A stretch of DNA of 49,018 nucleotides from SIG452 sp045656345 (GCA_045656345.1 JAZOQZ010000107.1:1-49018), one strand, 5' to 3'. Counted from the stretch's first letter, positions 1 to 8,947 are shown. Notes: generated by a model from the sequence alone, not told the origin. Numbers and translations are program-made.

Positions 1-3
1 AAA

Positions 4-30
4 GCCTGAACCAAAGGTTCAGGCTTTTTT
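4..30. terminator. Intrinsic terminator hairpin downstream of rplS
   Basis: A perfect 9-bp stem (4-12 with 16-24) with an AAA loop is followed by six T on the plus strand. It lies 26 bp beyond the rplS stop. The T-run is oriented for a plus-strand transcript entering from outside the window; in the rplS direction the tail would be T-rich too (three A on the plus strand at the window edge), so it may act in both directions. Confidence 0.75.
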
Positions 31-56
31 GTGACAAATTGGTCAGAAAGAGGGAA

Positions 57-404
57 TTAGTCGCCCAGTCTTTCTCTAACTTTTGCAGCTTTACCAACGC
101 GTTTTCTTAAGTAGAACAGTTTCGCTCTTCTTACTTTACCGTGTCTTACAACTACAACTTTGTCGATGATGGGGGAGTTTACCGGGAAGGTTCTTTCTAC
201 GCCGATACCGGAAGATAATCTTCTAACGGTGAAGGTTTCCTGGATTCCGCCGCCTTTTTTCTTGATAACGGTGCCTTCATACATCTGAATTCTTTCTTTT
301 GCACCTTCTCTTACCTTAACATACACTTTCACGGTGTCACCGATCTGGATGTTAGGCATGTCAGTTCTTAACTGATCCATAGTAATGGCTTTTAAAACGT
401 CCAT
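57..404 (-). CDS. rplS: Large ribosomal subunit protein bL19
   Basis: This 115-residue protein matches bL19 throughout, including the conserved IQIGDTVKVYVKV stretch, the EGTVIKKKGGG segment and the basic C-terminus. bL19 sits at the interface of the 30S and 50S subunits. The length is normal for the family. The ATG is preceded by AAGGAG at good spacing. In many Firmicutes rplS follows rimM and trmD, but here it has its own promoter and leader on the minus strand. It stands alone and diverges from the dipicolinate synthase genes. Confidence 0.97.
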   Translation of the reverse strand: MDVLKAITMDQLRTDMPNIQIGDTVKVYVKVREGAKERIQMYEGTVIKKKGGGIQETFTVRRLSSGIGVERTFPVNSPIIDKVVVVRHGKVRRAKLFYLRKRVGKAAKVRERLGD

Positions 405-515
405 GTCGAATCTCCTTTCTTGATAAGCGTTCTTTACACGATAGGAAAACCCTTCTTACTTTTTCCACTTGGGAGCTGCTTTCCCGTGTAAGCGGACCGC
501 TCCTTTTACACTACA
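405..515 (-). promoter_or_regulatory. Structured 5' leader of rplS (L19-leader candidate)
   Basis: About 110 nt separate the predicted start of transcription from rplS. On the minus strand the leader begins with a GTGTAA...TTACAC outer stem that encloses an AGCGG/CCGCT helix. A second GTGTAAAG element lies shortly before the ribosome binding site. Position and form fit the ribosomal-protein L19 leaders known from Firmicutes. The assignment is by eye; an Rfam covariance search would settle it. Confidence 0.5.
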
Positions 516-522
516 GGAACAT

Positions 523-551
523 ATTCTAACATATAAAAACAAAAAAGTCAA
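523..551 (-). promoter_or_regulatory. Sigma-A promoter of rplS
   Basis: Reading the minus strand, TTGACT (plus 546-551) and TAGAAT (plus 523-528) are separated by exactly 17 bp. This fits a strong housekeeping promoter and places the transcript start near 515, giving rplS a leader of about 110 nt. Confidence 0.8.
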
Positions 552-674
552 GTTTTTTTGAGAAAAATTTAACAATTTTTTTGCGGTGTCAAATCAGAAG
601 GGGATGCATAAGTTGATAGTGGGGCAACCGTCTCTTTGAAAGTTGGCTTTTAGCGAGGGAAAGGAATAGGTGTT

Positions 675-1538
675 ATGAGTTTGAAAATTGCTGTGATAGG
701 CGGCGATTTGCGGCAGCTATATGCGGCGAATCGTCTGATAGAGCAGGGATACGAAGTATCATTATATGGGTTTAGCGATGCCGATATATTGGGGTTGTTT
801 CCCTGTAGGGAGCTTTCCCGGGCGTTGGAGGGGGCAGACTGTGTGCTCCTGCCGATGCCGGTTTCAAGGGACAGAGAAACCCTTTTGACTCCTCTTTGGG
901 ATAGCACGCTTTCTTTGTCGGAACTGTTTGATAAAATAGAAAATCATCAGACTGTGTTATGCGGGATGGTGGAAAAACTTCCCCTTTGTTATCAGGACGG
1001 AATCGTTGACTATGCCGAAGATGAAAGCTTTTTATTAAAAAATGCGTATCTTACGGCGGAAGCGGCAGTGGAAATTGCTATTTTAAAAACACCCTATTCC
1101 CTTCGGGGCGCTTCGGTTCTGGTAACAGGTTACGGCAGAATCGGAAAATTTTTAGCAAGGATGCTTCGCTCATTGGGCGCCGTAACCTATGTGACGGCAA
1201 GAAGGTCCTATCAACTGACAGAGCTGGAGCTGGAGGGGCATATTCCTGTTTCCTATGAAAATCTTTTGGCAATCTTACCTGAAACAGATTTGATTTTTAA
1301 CACGGTGCCGCATCAGATTTTTGATGAAAAACGTGTTGCCGGTATCAAAAAAGATTGTCTGTTTGTCGATTTGGCATCTCTGCCCGGCGGTATTTGTAAG
1401 GAAGCTGCTGACAAACAGGGGTTGAAGGTGGTTCACGCATTATCTCTTCCCGGAAAGGTTGCCCCTGTTTCCTCCGGAAAGATTGTGGCGGACACGGTTA
1501 TTCGTCTTCTTTCCGTAAAATTTCGTAATAAGGATTGA
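675..1538 (+). CDS. dpaA: Dipicolinate synthase subunit A
   Basis: DpaA (SpoVFA) makes dipicolinic acid from dihydroxytetrahydrodipicolinate in the mother cell during sporulation, together with DpaB. The 287-residue length is normal. An N-terminal GGDLRQ segment and a central Rossmann motif, VLVTGYGRIGKFLARML (about residues 149-165), identify the dinucleotide-binding fold. The next gene, 4 bp downstream, encodes subunit B, so the two form an operon. The start follows an AGGAATAGG-like weak binding site. A CATAAGTT element at 607 with GTCAAAT 12 bp upstream loosely resembles a mother-cell sigma-E promoter, but it is too imperfect to call. The name spoVFA is a synonym. Confidence 0.95.
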   Translation: MSLKIAVIGGDLRQLYAANRLIEQGYEVSLYGFSDADILGLFPCRELSRALEGADCVLLPMPVSRDRETLLTPLWDSTLSLSELFDKIENHQTVLCGMVEKLPLCYQDGIVDYAEDESFLLKNAYLTAEAAVEIAILKTPYSLRGASVLVTGYGRIGKFLARMLRSLGAVTYVTARRSYQLTELELEGHIPVSYENLLAILPETDLIFNTVPHQIFDEKRVAGIKKDCLFVDLASLPGGICKEAADKQGLKVVHALSLPGKVAPVSSGKIVADTVIRLLSVKFRNKD

Positions 1539-1542
1539 AAAA

Positions 1543-2118
1543 ATGATGGAACCATATAAGGTAGGCTATTGTCTGACCGGTTCCTACTGCACCTTCCAAA
1601 AATCTTTGGAAACACTTTCTGCATTATTGGAAGACGGCTTTGAAGTGTTCCCCATGATGAGTGAGAATGCTTATAAAACCGACACCCGATTCGGGAAAGC
1701 ATCTGATTTTGTGGAAAAAATTGAGCAGATGACAGGAAAGAAAGTACTTTCCACCATCAGCGAGGTGGAGCCCATCGGTCCGAAAAAATACATTGATGTG
1801 ATGGTGGTTTCTCCCTGCACGGGTAACACTCTGTCCAAACTGGCAAACGGAATCACCGACACCGCCGCAACTATGGCGGTGAAAGCATCTCTTCGGAATG
1901 GGATTCCCGTGGTGCTTGCTCTTGCCACCAATGACGGACTGGGACAGTCTGCCAAAAGTCTTGGTATGATGCTTCCTGTGAAAAATGTGTACTTTGTGCC
2001 CCTTTCTCAGGATGATCCTGTGAAGAAACCCACCTCGTTGGTATGTGATTTCACCAAACTGAAAGACACAATGCTCCTTGCTCTGGAAGGAAAGCAAGTT
2101 CAGCCGGTTTTAGAATAG
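1543..2118 (+). CDS. dpaB: Dipicolinate synthase subunit B
   Basis: This is a flavoprotein-family (DFP/UbiX-like) subunit of dipicolinate synthase. Recognisable segments are YCLTGSYCTF near the N-terminus, VVSPCTGNTLSKLANGITD in the middle and the ATNDGLGQSAK segment. It is 191 residues, close to other SpoVFB proteins. Two ATG codons are adjacent (1543 and 1546); an AAGGA site around 1529 serves either. With dpaA it supplies the spore-core dipicolinate, which implies that this organism makes heat-resistant spores. A strong terminator follows immediately. Confidence 0.95.
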   Translation: MMEPYKVGYCLTGSYCTFQKSLETLSALLEDGFEVFPMMSENAYKTDTRFGKASDFVEKIEQMTGKKVLSTISEVEPIGPKKYIDVMVVSPCTGNTLSKLANGITDTAATMAVKASLRNGIPVVLALATNDGLGQSAKSLGMMLPVKNVYFVPLSQDDPVKKPTSLVCDFTKLKDTMLLALEGKQVQPVLE

Positions 2119-2130
2119 TCCTTAAAAAAA

Positions 2131-2165
2131 AGAGGCCGTATCCCGTTTGGGGTGCGGTCTCTTTT
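2131..2165. terminator. Bidirectional terminator between dpaB and the MerR gene
   Basis: An AGAGGCCG...CGGTCTCT stem with a short GTTT loop region is followed by TTTT on the plus side. A run of eight A precedes it, which reads as a T-run on the minus strand. It serves the convergent dpaB and MerR-type genes. Confidence 0.85.
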
Positions 2166-2167
2166 GG

Positions 2168-2935
2168 TTAGTCTTCTAAAATTGCAATAATCTGGGTGAT
2201 GAATTTGCTTTTATCTTTATGTTGCGGAGGGCCTTCCAGGTAAAGGTTACGAAACACACCCGACAGCTTCAGATTGTTTTCCTCTGCATAGTCAATCAGA
2301 CGTTGTCTGGCTTTTGGAATTTCTTCATAAGAACCGTGGTGAAAGAAGGAAATTGCTTTTAAGGCAGGAAGATGTTGGATGAATTCGCCTTCGCTTTTGG
2401 AGGGGACGGCAACACAATAGAAAATTTCTTTCGGATTTTTGCTGCAATACTGGGTAAAATACATTCGTTTTGTGGTATCTGTGCCGTGTTTTTTCATAGC
2501 TTCCAGAGCCGTATCACGAAGCAGGTTGGTTTTATCTGCTATGGTAACGGCGTTATACATACGTTGGTAGATGGTTTGCGGTTCTATGGTGATTTTCTTC
2601 ACTTCTGCATTGTTTCTTCTGCTTCTCTCTTTTAGTTTTTCAATGGTCAGGGTAAGTTGATCACGCATGGTTTCCAAACGCTCTATCATAGGGTCCAAGT
2701 CGGAATCCTCGTTAAAATATGCATGGATTTCGTCTAAGGATAACCCTAACTCCTGAAACACACGGATGGTTCGGATTTTGGTGAAGGTGTCAATGGTGTA
2801 ATATCTGTTGGCGGTGGCACCGTCTTTTTTATCAGGCTTAATAAGACCTTTCATCTCATAATTTAATATTATTTTTCTTGTAATTCCAACGGCTTTTGCC
2901 ACCTCGCCAATGGAAAATAAATTGTTGTGATTCAT
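2168..2935 (-). CDS. MerR-family regulator with GyrI-like ligand domain
   Basis: The N-terminal 70 residues form a MerR winged helix (SIGEVAKAVGITRKIILNYE), with an unusual RKIILNYE where many have TRTLRYYE. A dimerising helix follows (residues about 75-115). The C-terminal half resembles BmrR/GyrI small-molecule binding domains, with HHGSYEEIPKARQRL and a YLEGPP segment near the end. Such proteins sense lipophilic or cationic ligands and twist promoters with long spacers. An AAGGAAG binding site precedes the ATG. The gene diverges from two SLH surface-protein genes, and its promoter overlaps theirs around a shared palindrome, so it probably controls itself and them. The ligand cannot be told from sequence. 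Confidence 0.88.
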   Translation of the reverse strand: MNHNNLFSIGEVAKAVGITRKIILNYEMKGLIKPDKKDGATANRYYTIDTFTKIRTIRVFQELGLSLDEIHAYFNEDSDLDPMIERLETMRDQLTLTIEKLKERSRRNNAEVKKITIEPQTIYQRMYNAVTIADKTNLLRDTALEAMKKHGTDTTKRMYFTQYCSKNPKEIFYCVAVPSKSEGEFIQHLPALKAISFFHHGSYEEIPKARQRLIDYAEENNLKLSGVFRNLYLEGPPQHKDKSKFITQIIAILED

Positions 2936-2995
2936 AAAAAATCTTCCTTGTTGATGTTTGCAATAAAATTTTTCAGATGTTTTTTAAAAAAACTA

Positions 2996-3026
2996 TTGCA
3001 TCGTCCACTGATGTACGATGTATAAT
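2996..3026 (+). promoter_or_regulatory. MerR-type promoter and operator of the SLH protein operon
   Basis: TTGCAT (2996-3001) and TATAAT (3021-3026) are separated by 19 bp, the long spacer typical of promoters activated by MerR-family proteins. Within the spacer lies a perfect inverted repeat, CATCGT (2999-3004) and ACGATG (3015-3020), 10 bp apart. The predicted transcript starts near 3033, shortly before the first SLH gene. The repeat also covers the predicted start site of the divergent regulator promoter. Confidence 0.75.
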
Positions 3027-3027
3027 C

Positions 3028-3056
3028 AGTATAGCATAATATTTCCAAAATTGCAA
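3028..3056 (-). promoter_or_regulatory. Sigma-A promoter of the MerR-type regulator
   Basis: On the minus strand TTGCAA (plus 3051-3056) and TATACT (plus 3028-3033) are 17 bp apart. The predicted start, near 3021, falls at the edge of the CATCGT/ACGATG palindrome, so a regulator bound there would interfere with its own transcription. Confidence 0.7.
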
Positions 3057-3082
3057 GAATTTTGTCAGAAAGAAGGGGTTTT

Positions 3083-6000
3083 ATGAAAAAATTGTTCAGT
3101 TTGCTTTTGTGCTTATGTATGATGCTCAGTATGGAAGCACCCATATTGGCGGTAAACGCAGCGCAGAGTACCGGCTCAAAGGAAGTGACCTATAACTATG
3201 CGTATGACGTGCAGAGAAGTCCGGCGTATCAGACAAAACAAGGGGGCGAAATTAGTGTGTCCAGACCTCAGGCGCCCTTAAGAAACGGTGCTTCTGCCAC
3301 CGGCGGCGTATTTCGTTACGACACATGTGCAGGAGAATGGACGCTGACCGATGTTGGCACCTATGGTGAAATCGGAAGTGTTTCACCGGCTCCGTCTTCC
3401 AATCTTGCTCCCGTGGTAAAATCAATTGCGAGTCAATATAACATATCGGATGTGAATACCGTTGTGATTCACAAGCTGACCGACCCCTACGGCAAACACG
3501 TTGCTTACGGCGTGCTTGTTTGCGTGGATAACAGCAAAGGTTGTGCACTTTTGGTGGCTGACCAGTATAACGCATCCGGTGCAGGCTACTTTTTCTCAAA
3601 ATCAGAGTTTACAAGCAGCTCTCTTACCTTCACTGCGGAAAAAACAGTGCAGACCCGAGGAGGTTCTTCTACCACCACTACTACCACCACTACTACTACG
3701 CCTTATCTTTCCGGCGGATTCTTTCAAAAAACCTTATATCTTGAAAAATTCCCCACTGCAGGTGAAAAACCCTGTTCCTTAACCGAGAGTGACAGCGAAG
3801 GCGATATTACCATGCAGAAGTGGAGCGGTAATTTTGACGCCAATGGTTGCTTTATCGCAGGGGAAGACTACACCCTGACCGCAGAATATACCTTTAAGGA
3901 AAAATACAGAGACAAAAATTATTTTGATACCACTCCCGGTAAATTGAAGTTTGAATTCAGCGTTTTGCAGGATTATAATCACTATTACTGCGATATTACA
4001 GAGCTTTCTTTGTATGCGGTAAAAGGAAGCTACACCTTCCATTGTGATGACGATTTGGATTTCGGGATTGACCAGTGCGGAACCGGTATTGCCAAAGAAC
4101 GCTTAAATGTGTTTTCTCAGGCAAACACCGGCAGCACCATCCTCGGACAACTTCAGTATAACGATACCGTTAAGGTGCTTCGTTCCTATGTAAACGGCTA
4201 TAATCACCCTGTGATGCACATGATTGAGTACAACGGCGGCATCGGTTATATCAGAGCCAGAGAAGATTCGGGGGACCCCAATAGCAAATATTTAATGAAA
4301 ATCAAGGTGGAAGGTTCCTACGGCGCTAATTCCTCTGCTGATTTAACTCCCGATTTCGGTGCAAAAGACAGAAGAGATATTGATGTTTTAATCAGAAGCT
4401 TTACCGCAGAATACGGCACCAAGCCGGAAGTGGTTCCTGCGGACCTTAGCTATTTAAAAGCGGAATCCATTGTGTACAGTACCGATTATGTCACCGAAAA
4501 ATTCAGCTTTGTAACTGCGGATATCACCTTTGTTCCTGTGGATACGGTTGCCGTTGATTACTATTTTGCAAACGATATGGAAGCAAAAAACGGGGAAATT
4601 TTAAGCGTTACCGAAGACCGTGCGGTAGTTCGTTATACCGCGTTTACCGGCAACGGTGACAAACGAGACGCAAGACCCTCTTCCGAACTGATGAGAGCAA
4701 CCGAAAAAATCGCGGCAGGCCCCATCAACCGTGGTTATGCAATAGCAAAAGTAAACTCCATGAGAGGCAATGCCAAGATGTATGAGTATCCGCACATGGG
4801 TTCCAGTGCAATCGACCCCGGGGAGGAAGTGTATATCCACGATGAAGCCGTAAGCTATAAAGTTCCCGGTTTAGACGGACAGTGGTATGCGGTTTCCAAT
4901 TCCGAAATCAGCCCCACCGTTCGCTATATGCCGGCGGCATTTATCGGCGAAATTGAATATTTGGATACTTATATGCCGGGCGCACCCGGACATTGGGAAA
5001 ATGTGCCCTATGCCTTTGCGGGCGGTAGCGGTACTTTGGAAGACCCCTTCTTAATTGAAACCGCAGAACAGTTAAACGCCGTTCGTTTCGGTATGACCAT
5101 GCACTATAAGCTGATTGCCGATATCGACCTTTCCAACTGGGGCAACTGGGTTCCCATCGGCGGAACTCCTGCCTACGGTTTTATGGGAGGCGGTTACAAT
5201 AAGGCGGAAGTGGGAGCTTGCTCCTTCTTGGGTTCCTTTGACGGGAACGGACACGTGATTTCCGGCATGCAAATTGTGATTAACGAAGAAACTCCCTTCT
5301 TAACCGAAACGGGTAACTGGAGAGCATACGGATTATTTGCAAACTTAGCAACCAATCCCGACGCCTACAAAATCAAAAATCTGGGCGTTGTGGATTTTAA
5401 CATTGATGTAACCTATCACAATATCAAAAAACAGCTTGACCTTTATGCAGCTGCAATCTGCGGCGGTATGAATAACGGTACCGATATTTACAACTGTTAT
5501 TCCAAAGGCGGAAAAATTACCTTTAATATCAGCGGACCTGGTAGCGTCAATATCACTGCAGGAGGTATTGGTTCGGAAGGTGGCGGTGTGTTTGGCGGAC
5601 AGGGTAACCAAAAACATAACTACATGCATATTGAAAAATGTTTTAACGATTCGGATATCACCGTAAATGTCAACGAAGCAAATTACTCCATTGATGCGGG
5701 TGGAATCATGGGTGCCATTGACACCACCCACATTCACGAATGCTATAACAGCGGAGATATTACTCTGCCTGTGAACGAAGGAGATTACGAAGGCTCCTGG
5801 CATGAATGTACGGCAGCGGGCATTTGTGCCTACGCTGCCATTCCCGAAATTCCCGGTATTTATCACAAGCCGCCCGAAAGTGCATCCTTCATTCAGAATT
5901 GTTATAACTCCGGTAATATTACGGGAAGAGCCGCAGCAGGTATCTTCCTCTTCTCAGCATCGGATATCCATATTGAAAACTGTTATAATGTGGGAAAAAT

Positions 6001-6751
6001 TCATGGAAATCAGTTTGATGCAAGCACCGGCTATCCCACCACGGCAGAAACCGTATCCCAGCTTGCGGCAGTAAGTCAATACGGAAGTGAATTTATCAGA
6101 AACTGCTCCTCCAACGGTAACGCAGTTTCCGGCTCCATGTGGAAAAATTCTTCTGCTTTGGGAAGAAAAGTGCTTGCTGCAATTCCCGAAGATAATATGC
6201 CAAACGGGCCTTACCATTTTGTGGCAGGCAATGTTGGTTCCTTTACTGACGTAAAAACAAATACCTGGTATGCCAATGCAGTGGAATGGGCTGTGAAGAA
6301 AAAAATAACCACAGGTACCTCTGCAACCACCTTTAGTCCCGATGCAACTTGTACCCGTGCACAGATTTTAACCTTCTTATGGCGTGCGGCAGGTTCTCCC
6401 AAGGAAAATATCCAAAATCCTTTCACAGATGTTTCCCCTTCTGACTACTATTACGATGCAGCACTTTGGGCATATGGTATGGATATGGTAAGTGGTACTG
6501 TGTTTGCGGGAGATACCCCCTGCACCCGTGCGGAAACTGTGATTTATATGTGGAAAAATGCATTTTGTCCCGCATTTTCCTATGACGGAAAATTCGCAGA
6601 CGTGTCAAAAGATTCCGAATGTGCAGCGGCAGTAGAATGGGCATTATATATGGGCGTTACCTCCGGTACCTCCGACACCACATTCTCTCCCGATGCAACC
6701 TGCACCAGAGGTCAGATTGCAACCTTCTTATACCGAGCATTCACCAAATAA
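3083..6751 (+). CDS. Large secreted SLH-domain surface protein with SH3-like and GLUG-like regions
   Basis: This 1222-residue exported protein has a Lys-Lys plus hydrophobic signal peptide ending near AVNAAQ. A ten-threonine linker lies at residues 197-206. A bacterial SH3-like segment (about 333-395) follows. From about residue 650 comes a GLUG-like repeat region, with DGNGHVISGM and ADIDLSNW motifs and repeated NCYNSGNIT elements, as in secreted adhesins. Three SLH modules (about 1053-1222, each starting F(T/A)DV and carrying TFSPDATCTR-type motifs) would anchor it to secondary cell-wall polymer. The ATG at 3083 is chosen over a TTG at 3062 because AGAAGGGG lies just upstream of it and the signal peptide then starts MKK. 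It probably forms an operon with the next gene. The ligand is unknown. Confidence 0.9.
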   Translation: MKKLFSLLLCLCMMLSMEAPILAVNAAQSTGSKEVTYNYAYDVQRSPAYQTKQGGEISVSRPQAPLRNGASATGGVFRYDTCAGEWTLTDVGTYGEIGSVSPAPSSNLAPVVKSIASQYNISDVNTVVIHKLTDPYGKHVAYGVLVCVDNSKGCALLVADQYNASGAGYFFSKSEFTSSSLTFTAEKTVQTRGGSSTTTTTTTTTTPYLSGGFFQKTLYLEKFPTAGEKPCSLTESDSEGDITMQKWSGNFDANGCFIAGEDYTLTAEYTFKEKYRDKNYFDTTPGKLKFEFSVLQDYNHYYCDITELSLYAVKGSYTFHCDDDLDFGIDQCGTGIAKERLNVFSQANTGSTILGQLQYNDTVKVLRSYVNGYNHPVMHMIEYNGGIGYIRAREDSGDPNSKYLMKIKVEGSYGANSSADLTPDFGAKDRRDIDVLIRSFTAEYGTKPEVVPADLSYLKAESIVYSTDYVTEKFSFVTADITFVPVDTVAVDYYFANDMEAKNGEILSVTEDRAVVRYTAFTGNGDKRDARPSSELMRATEKIAAGPINRGYAIAKVNSMRGNAKMYEYPHMGSSAIDPGEEVYIHDEAVSYKVPGLDGQWYAVSNSEISPTVRYMPAAFIGEIEYLDTYMPGAPGHWENVPYAFAGGSGTLEDPFLIETAEQLNAVRFGMTMHYKLIADIDLSNWGNWVPIGGTPAYGFMGGGYNKAEVGACSFLGSFDGNGHVISGMQIVINEETPFLTETGNWRAYGLFANLATNPDAYKIKNLGVVDFNIDVTYHNIKKQLDLYAAAICGGMNNGTDIYNCYSKGGKITFNISGPGSVNITAGGIGSEGGGVFGGQGNQKHNYMHIEKCFNDSDITVNVNEANYSIDAGGIMGAIDTTHIHECYNSGDITLPVNEGDYEGSWHECTAAGICAYAAIPEIPGIYHKPPESASFIQNCYNSGNITGRAAAGIFLFSASDIHIENCYNVGKIHGNQFDASTGYPTTAETVSQLAAVSQYGSEFIRNCSSNGNAVSGSMWKNSSALGRKVLAAIPEDNMPNGPYHFVAGNVGSFTDVKTNTWYANAVEWAVKKKITTGTSATTFSPDATCTRAQILTFLWRAAGSPKENIQNPFTDVSPSDYYYDAALWAYGMDMVSGTVFAGDTPCTRAETVIYMWKNAFCPAFSYDGKFADVSKDSECAAAVEWALYMGVTSGTSDTTFSPDATCTRGQIATFLYRAFTK
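3671..3700 (+). repeat. ACC/ACT trinucleotide tract coding for poly-threonine
   Basis: Ten consecutive in-frame threonine codons (mostly ACC and ACT, the last ACG) form a trinucleotide microsatellite. Slippage here would change linker length between the N-terminal region and the rest of the surface protein without shifting frame. Confidence 0.85.
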
Positions 6752-6773
6752 TAAAAAACGGAGTGCATAAAAT

Positions 6774-8942
6774 ATGAAAAAACTAATTGGTCTTTTGTTA
6801 TGTTTTTGTATGTTAATGGCGGCATTTCCCGTGACGACTTTTGCTGCCTTGGGAGAAGCCGCAGAAACCATTGAAACCTTTGGTATCACCATGAACGGTT
6901 TTCATAGCGGCGTAACCGAGGAAGATGTTACCTTCAGTCTTTCTGATGACCGCCTGGAAATTTCAGAAGTAAGCTGGGTTGGTGCCAAAACCGAAAAGGA
7001 TACCTTTTACGCGAAAAAAGAATACAATCTTTTTGTCACGGTGAAGGTGAAAAGCGGAGTGGATGCCAACTTTTCCGAGGATTTTGGTGTTGAAGATGTG
7101 CAAACCACCAATTTGGACAAGGTAAGCAGATTGAATTTGCAGTCTGTAATTCGTAAAAACGTAAAACTGCATTTCATCGTAAAAACCGATGCCACAGGAG
7201 AAATGATCACTGCGGCAGAGGAAGAAGCATTAAAGCATAAGCATTGTTACTGCGGCGGTTATATCAATATCGGTGACCATACCTCACACACTGAGGTTAC
7301 CTATTCGCCCATCAGTGCAGAGGATACGAAAATCACCTATACTCAGAATGTTGCGTATGTGTATTTGACCGAAGATATCGTTCTCGCAGATACCTTAAAT
7401 ATCGGCGGCAACAAAACATTGTATCTTTGCTTAAACGGTCACGCTCTGAAAAAAGGATCGGAGGCAGGTAGCGTTATCAATGTGAAAACCGGTGGCAAGC
7501 TGTATCTTTGTAACTGTACCCGTGATGCCGGCGGTCAAATCACCGGCGGTTGGGAAGAATATGGTGCAGGGATTCACAGCTACGGAACCGTTTATATGTA
7601 TGGCGGCGTTATCACCAAAAACAAAGGCGGATACGGTGGCGGTGTGTATAGCCATGCTAACTTCTTTATGTACGGCGGCGACATTTATGACAACGAAGCA
7701 CTTTATGGTGGCGGTGTTTGGAATGCCAACGATTCCAATTGGAATTTTGTGATGTATGAAGGCACCATTACCTTAAATACTTCTGTTTGCGGCGGCGGTA
7801 TCTGGAATAATGACAATGCCGTTCTCACCTTAAAAGGTGGGGTAATCCAGCAAAATATTGCTTCCACCGCCGGCGGTGGTATCTGGAACAACGGCGGCAC
7901 CGTGGAGATTGACGGTGCGATGTTGTTAGAGAATATTTCCCGTAACGGTGGTGGCGTTTGGAATAACGGCGGCACATTTTTCTTAAAGAGCGGCAACATT
8001 TCCAAAAATATCGGAAGCTCCGACCCCTATGAACTGGATGGCTACGCCGGCGGTGTGTGGAATAACGGCGGTCTGTTTCATATGTCGGGCGGCGAAATCA
8101 CCTTTAACCGTTCCTACGTTGGCGGTGGCGTTTGGGTCAACGACGGCAGTGAATTCGTGATGTCCAGCGGTGTTATCGCCGAAAATGAAGCAGTAGGCGG
8201 CGCCGGTATTTATATTCAGTACAGCGACAAAGCTGTAGGCCCCGGAACTGCCAGACTTTCCGGAAATGCCGGTATCGTGTCTAACTACGGTTCCGTGGGC
8301 GCCGGTGCTTATGTAAAAGGTATTCTCAATATGGAAGGGGAAGCCGAAATCATTTTAAATGAGGCAGAAGAATATGCCGATATTGCGGTGGAAGATGGCG
8401 GTGTGGTAAACCAAAATGCCGCAATGCCCACCAAATTTATTGATGTTCCTCAGGATGCATATTACTTAGAGCCCGTGAAATGGGCGGTAGAAAAGGGAAT
8501 CACCACCGGTACCACCGACGTTACCTTCTCTCCCGATGAAAAATGTTTAAGAGGGCAGGTGGTAACCTTCCTTTACCGTATGCACGGAAGCCCCGAAACC
8601 GACGGTTTCTATTATGCAGATACCAGTCCCTCCGATTATTTCTATGATGCAACCCGTTGGGCGTGGGAACTGAAAATGGAACGGACAGCTGCCTTTTCTC
8701 CCAATCATTATTGCAGTCGTGCTGCAGCTATCCGCTATATGTGGATTGCAGCAGGTAGCCCCCAGGTAAACAGAAAGGGTCTTCCCTTTACGGATATCCC
8801 TGCGGATGCAAACTACAGAGACGCAGTTGCCTGGGCGTTGGAAACCGGTATCACCACCGGTACAACTCCCGTTACCTTCTCTCCCGATGACAGTTGCACC
8901 AGAGCACAGATTGTAACCTTCTTATACAGAGCGTTCAAATAA
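6774..8942 (+). CDS. Secreted SLH-domain protein with glycine-rich beta-helix repeats
   Basis: The 722-residue product begins with a signal peptide (MKKLIGLLLCFC..., cleavage near TTFA). A Cys-rich HCYCGG element lies near residue 157. Residues about 255-540 are a repetitive region in which GGGVWNN-type units alternate with hydrophobic strands such as FXMXGGXI. This is the pattern of a right-handed parallel beta-helix adhesin. Three SLH modules (about 558-722) close the protein and closely resemble those of the upstream gene. The stretch TTFSPD or VTFSPD recurs in both. The gene starts 22 bp after the previous stop behind a GGAGTG site, and a strong terminator follows, so the two SLH genes form one transcription unit under the MerR-type promoter. 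The substrate or partner is unknown. Confidence 0.9.
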   Translation: MKKLIGLLLCFCMLMAAFPVTTFAALGEAAETIETFGITMNGFHSGVTEEDVTFSLSDDRLEISEVSWVGAKTEKDTFYAKKEYNLFVTVKVKSGVDANFSEDFGVEDVQTTNLDKVSRLNLQSVIRKNVKLHFIVKTDATGEMITAAEEEALKHKHCYCGGYINIGDHTSHTEVTYSPISAEDTKITYTQNVAYVYLTEDIVLADTLNIGGNKTLYLCLNGHALKKGSEAGSVINVKTGGKLYLCNCTRDAGGQITGGWEEYGAGIHSYGTVYMYGGVITKNKGGYGGGVYSHANFFMYGGDIYDNEALYGGGVWNANDSNWNFVMYEGTITLNTSVCGGGIWNNDNAVLTLKGGVIQQNIASTAGGGIWNNGGTVEIDGAMLLENISRNGGGVWNNGGTFFLKSGNISKNIGSSDPYELDGYAGGVWNNGGLFHMSGGEITFNRSYVGGGVWVNDGSEFVMSSGVIAENEAVGGAGIYIQYSDKAVGPGTARLSGNAGIVSNYGSVGAGAYVKGILNMEGEAEIILNEAEEYADIAVEDGGVVNQNAAMPTKFIDVPQDAYYLEPVKWAVEKGITTGTTDVTFSPDEKCLRGQVVTFLYRMHGSPETDGFYYADTSPSDYFYDATRWAWELKMERTAAFSPNHYCSRAAAIRYMWIAAGSPQVNRKGLPFTDIPADANYRDAVAWALETGITTGTTPVTFSPDDSCTRAQIVTFLYRAFK

Positions 8943-8947
8943 TAAGA

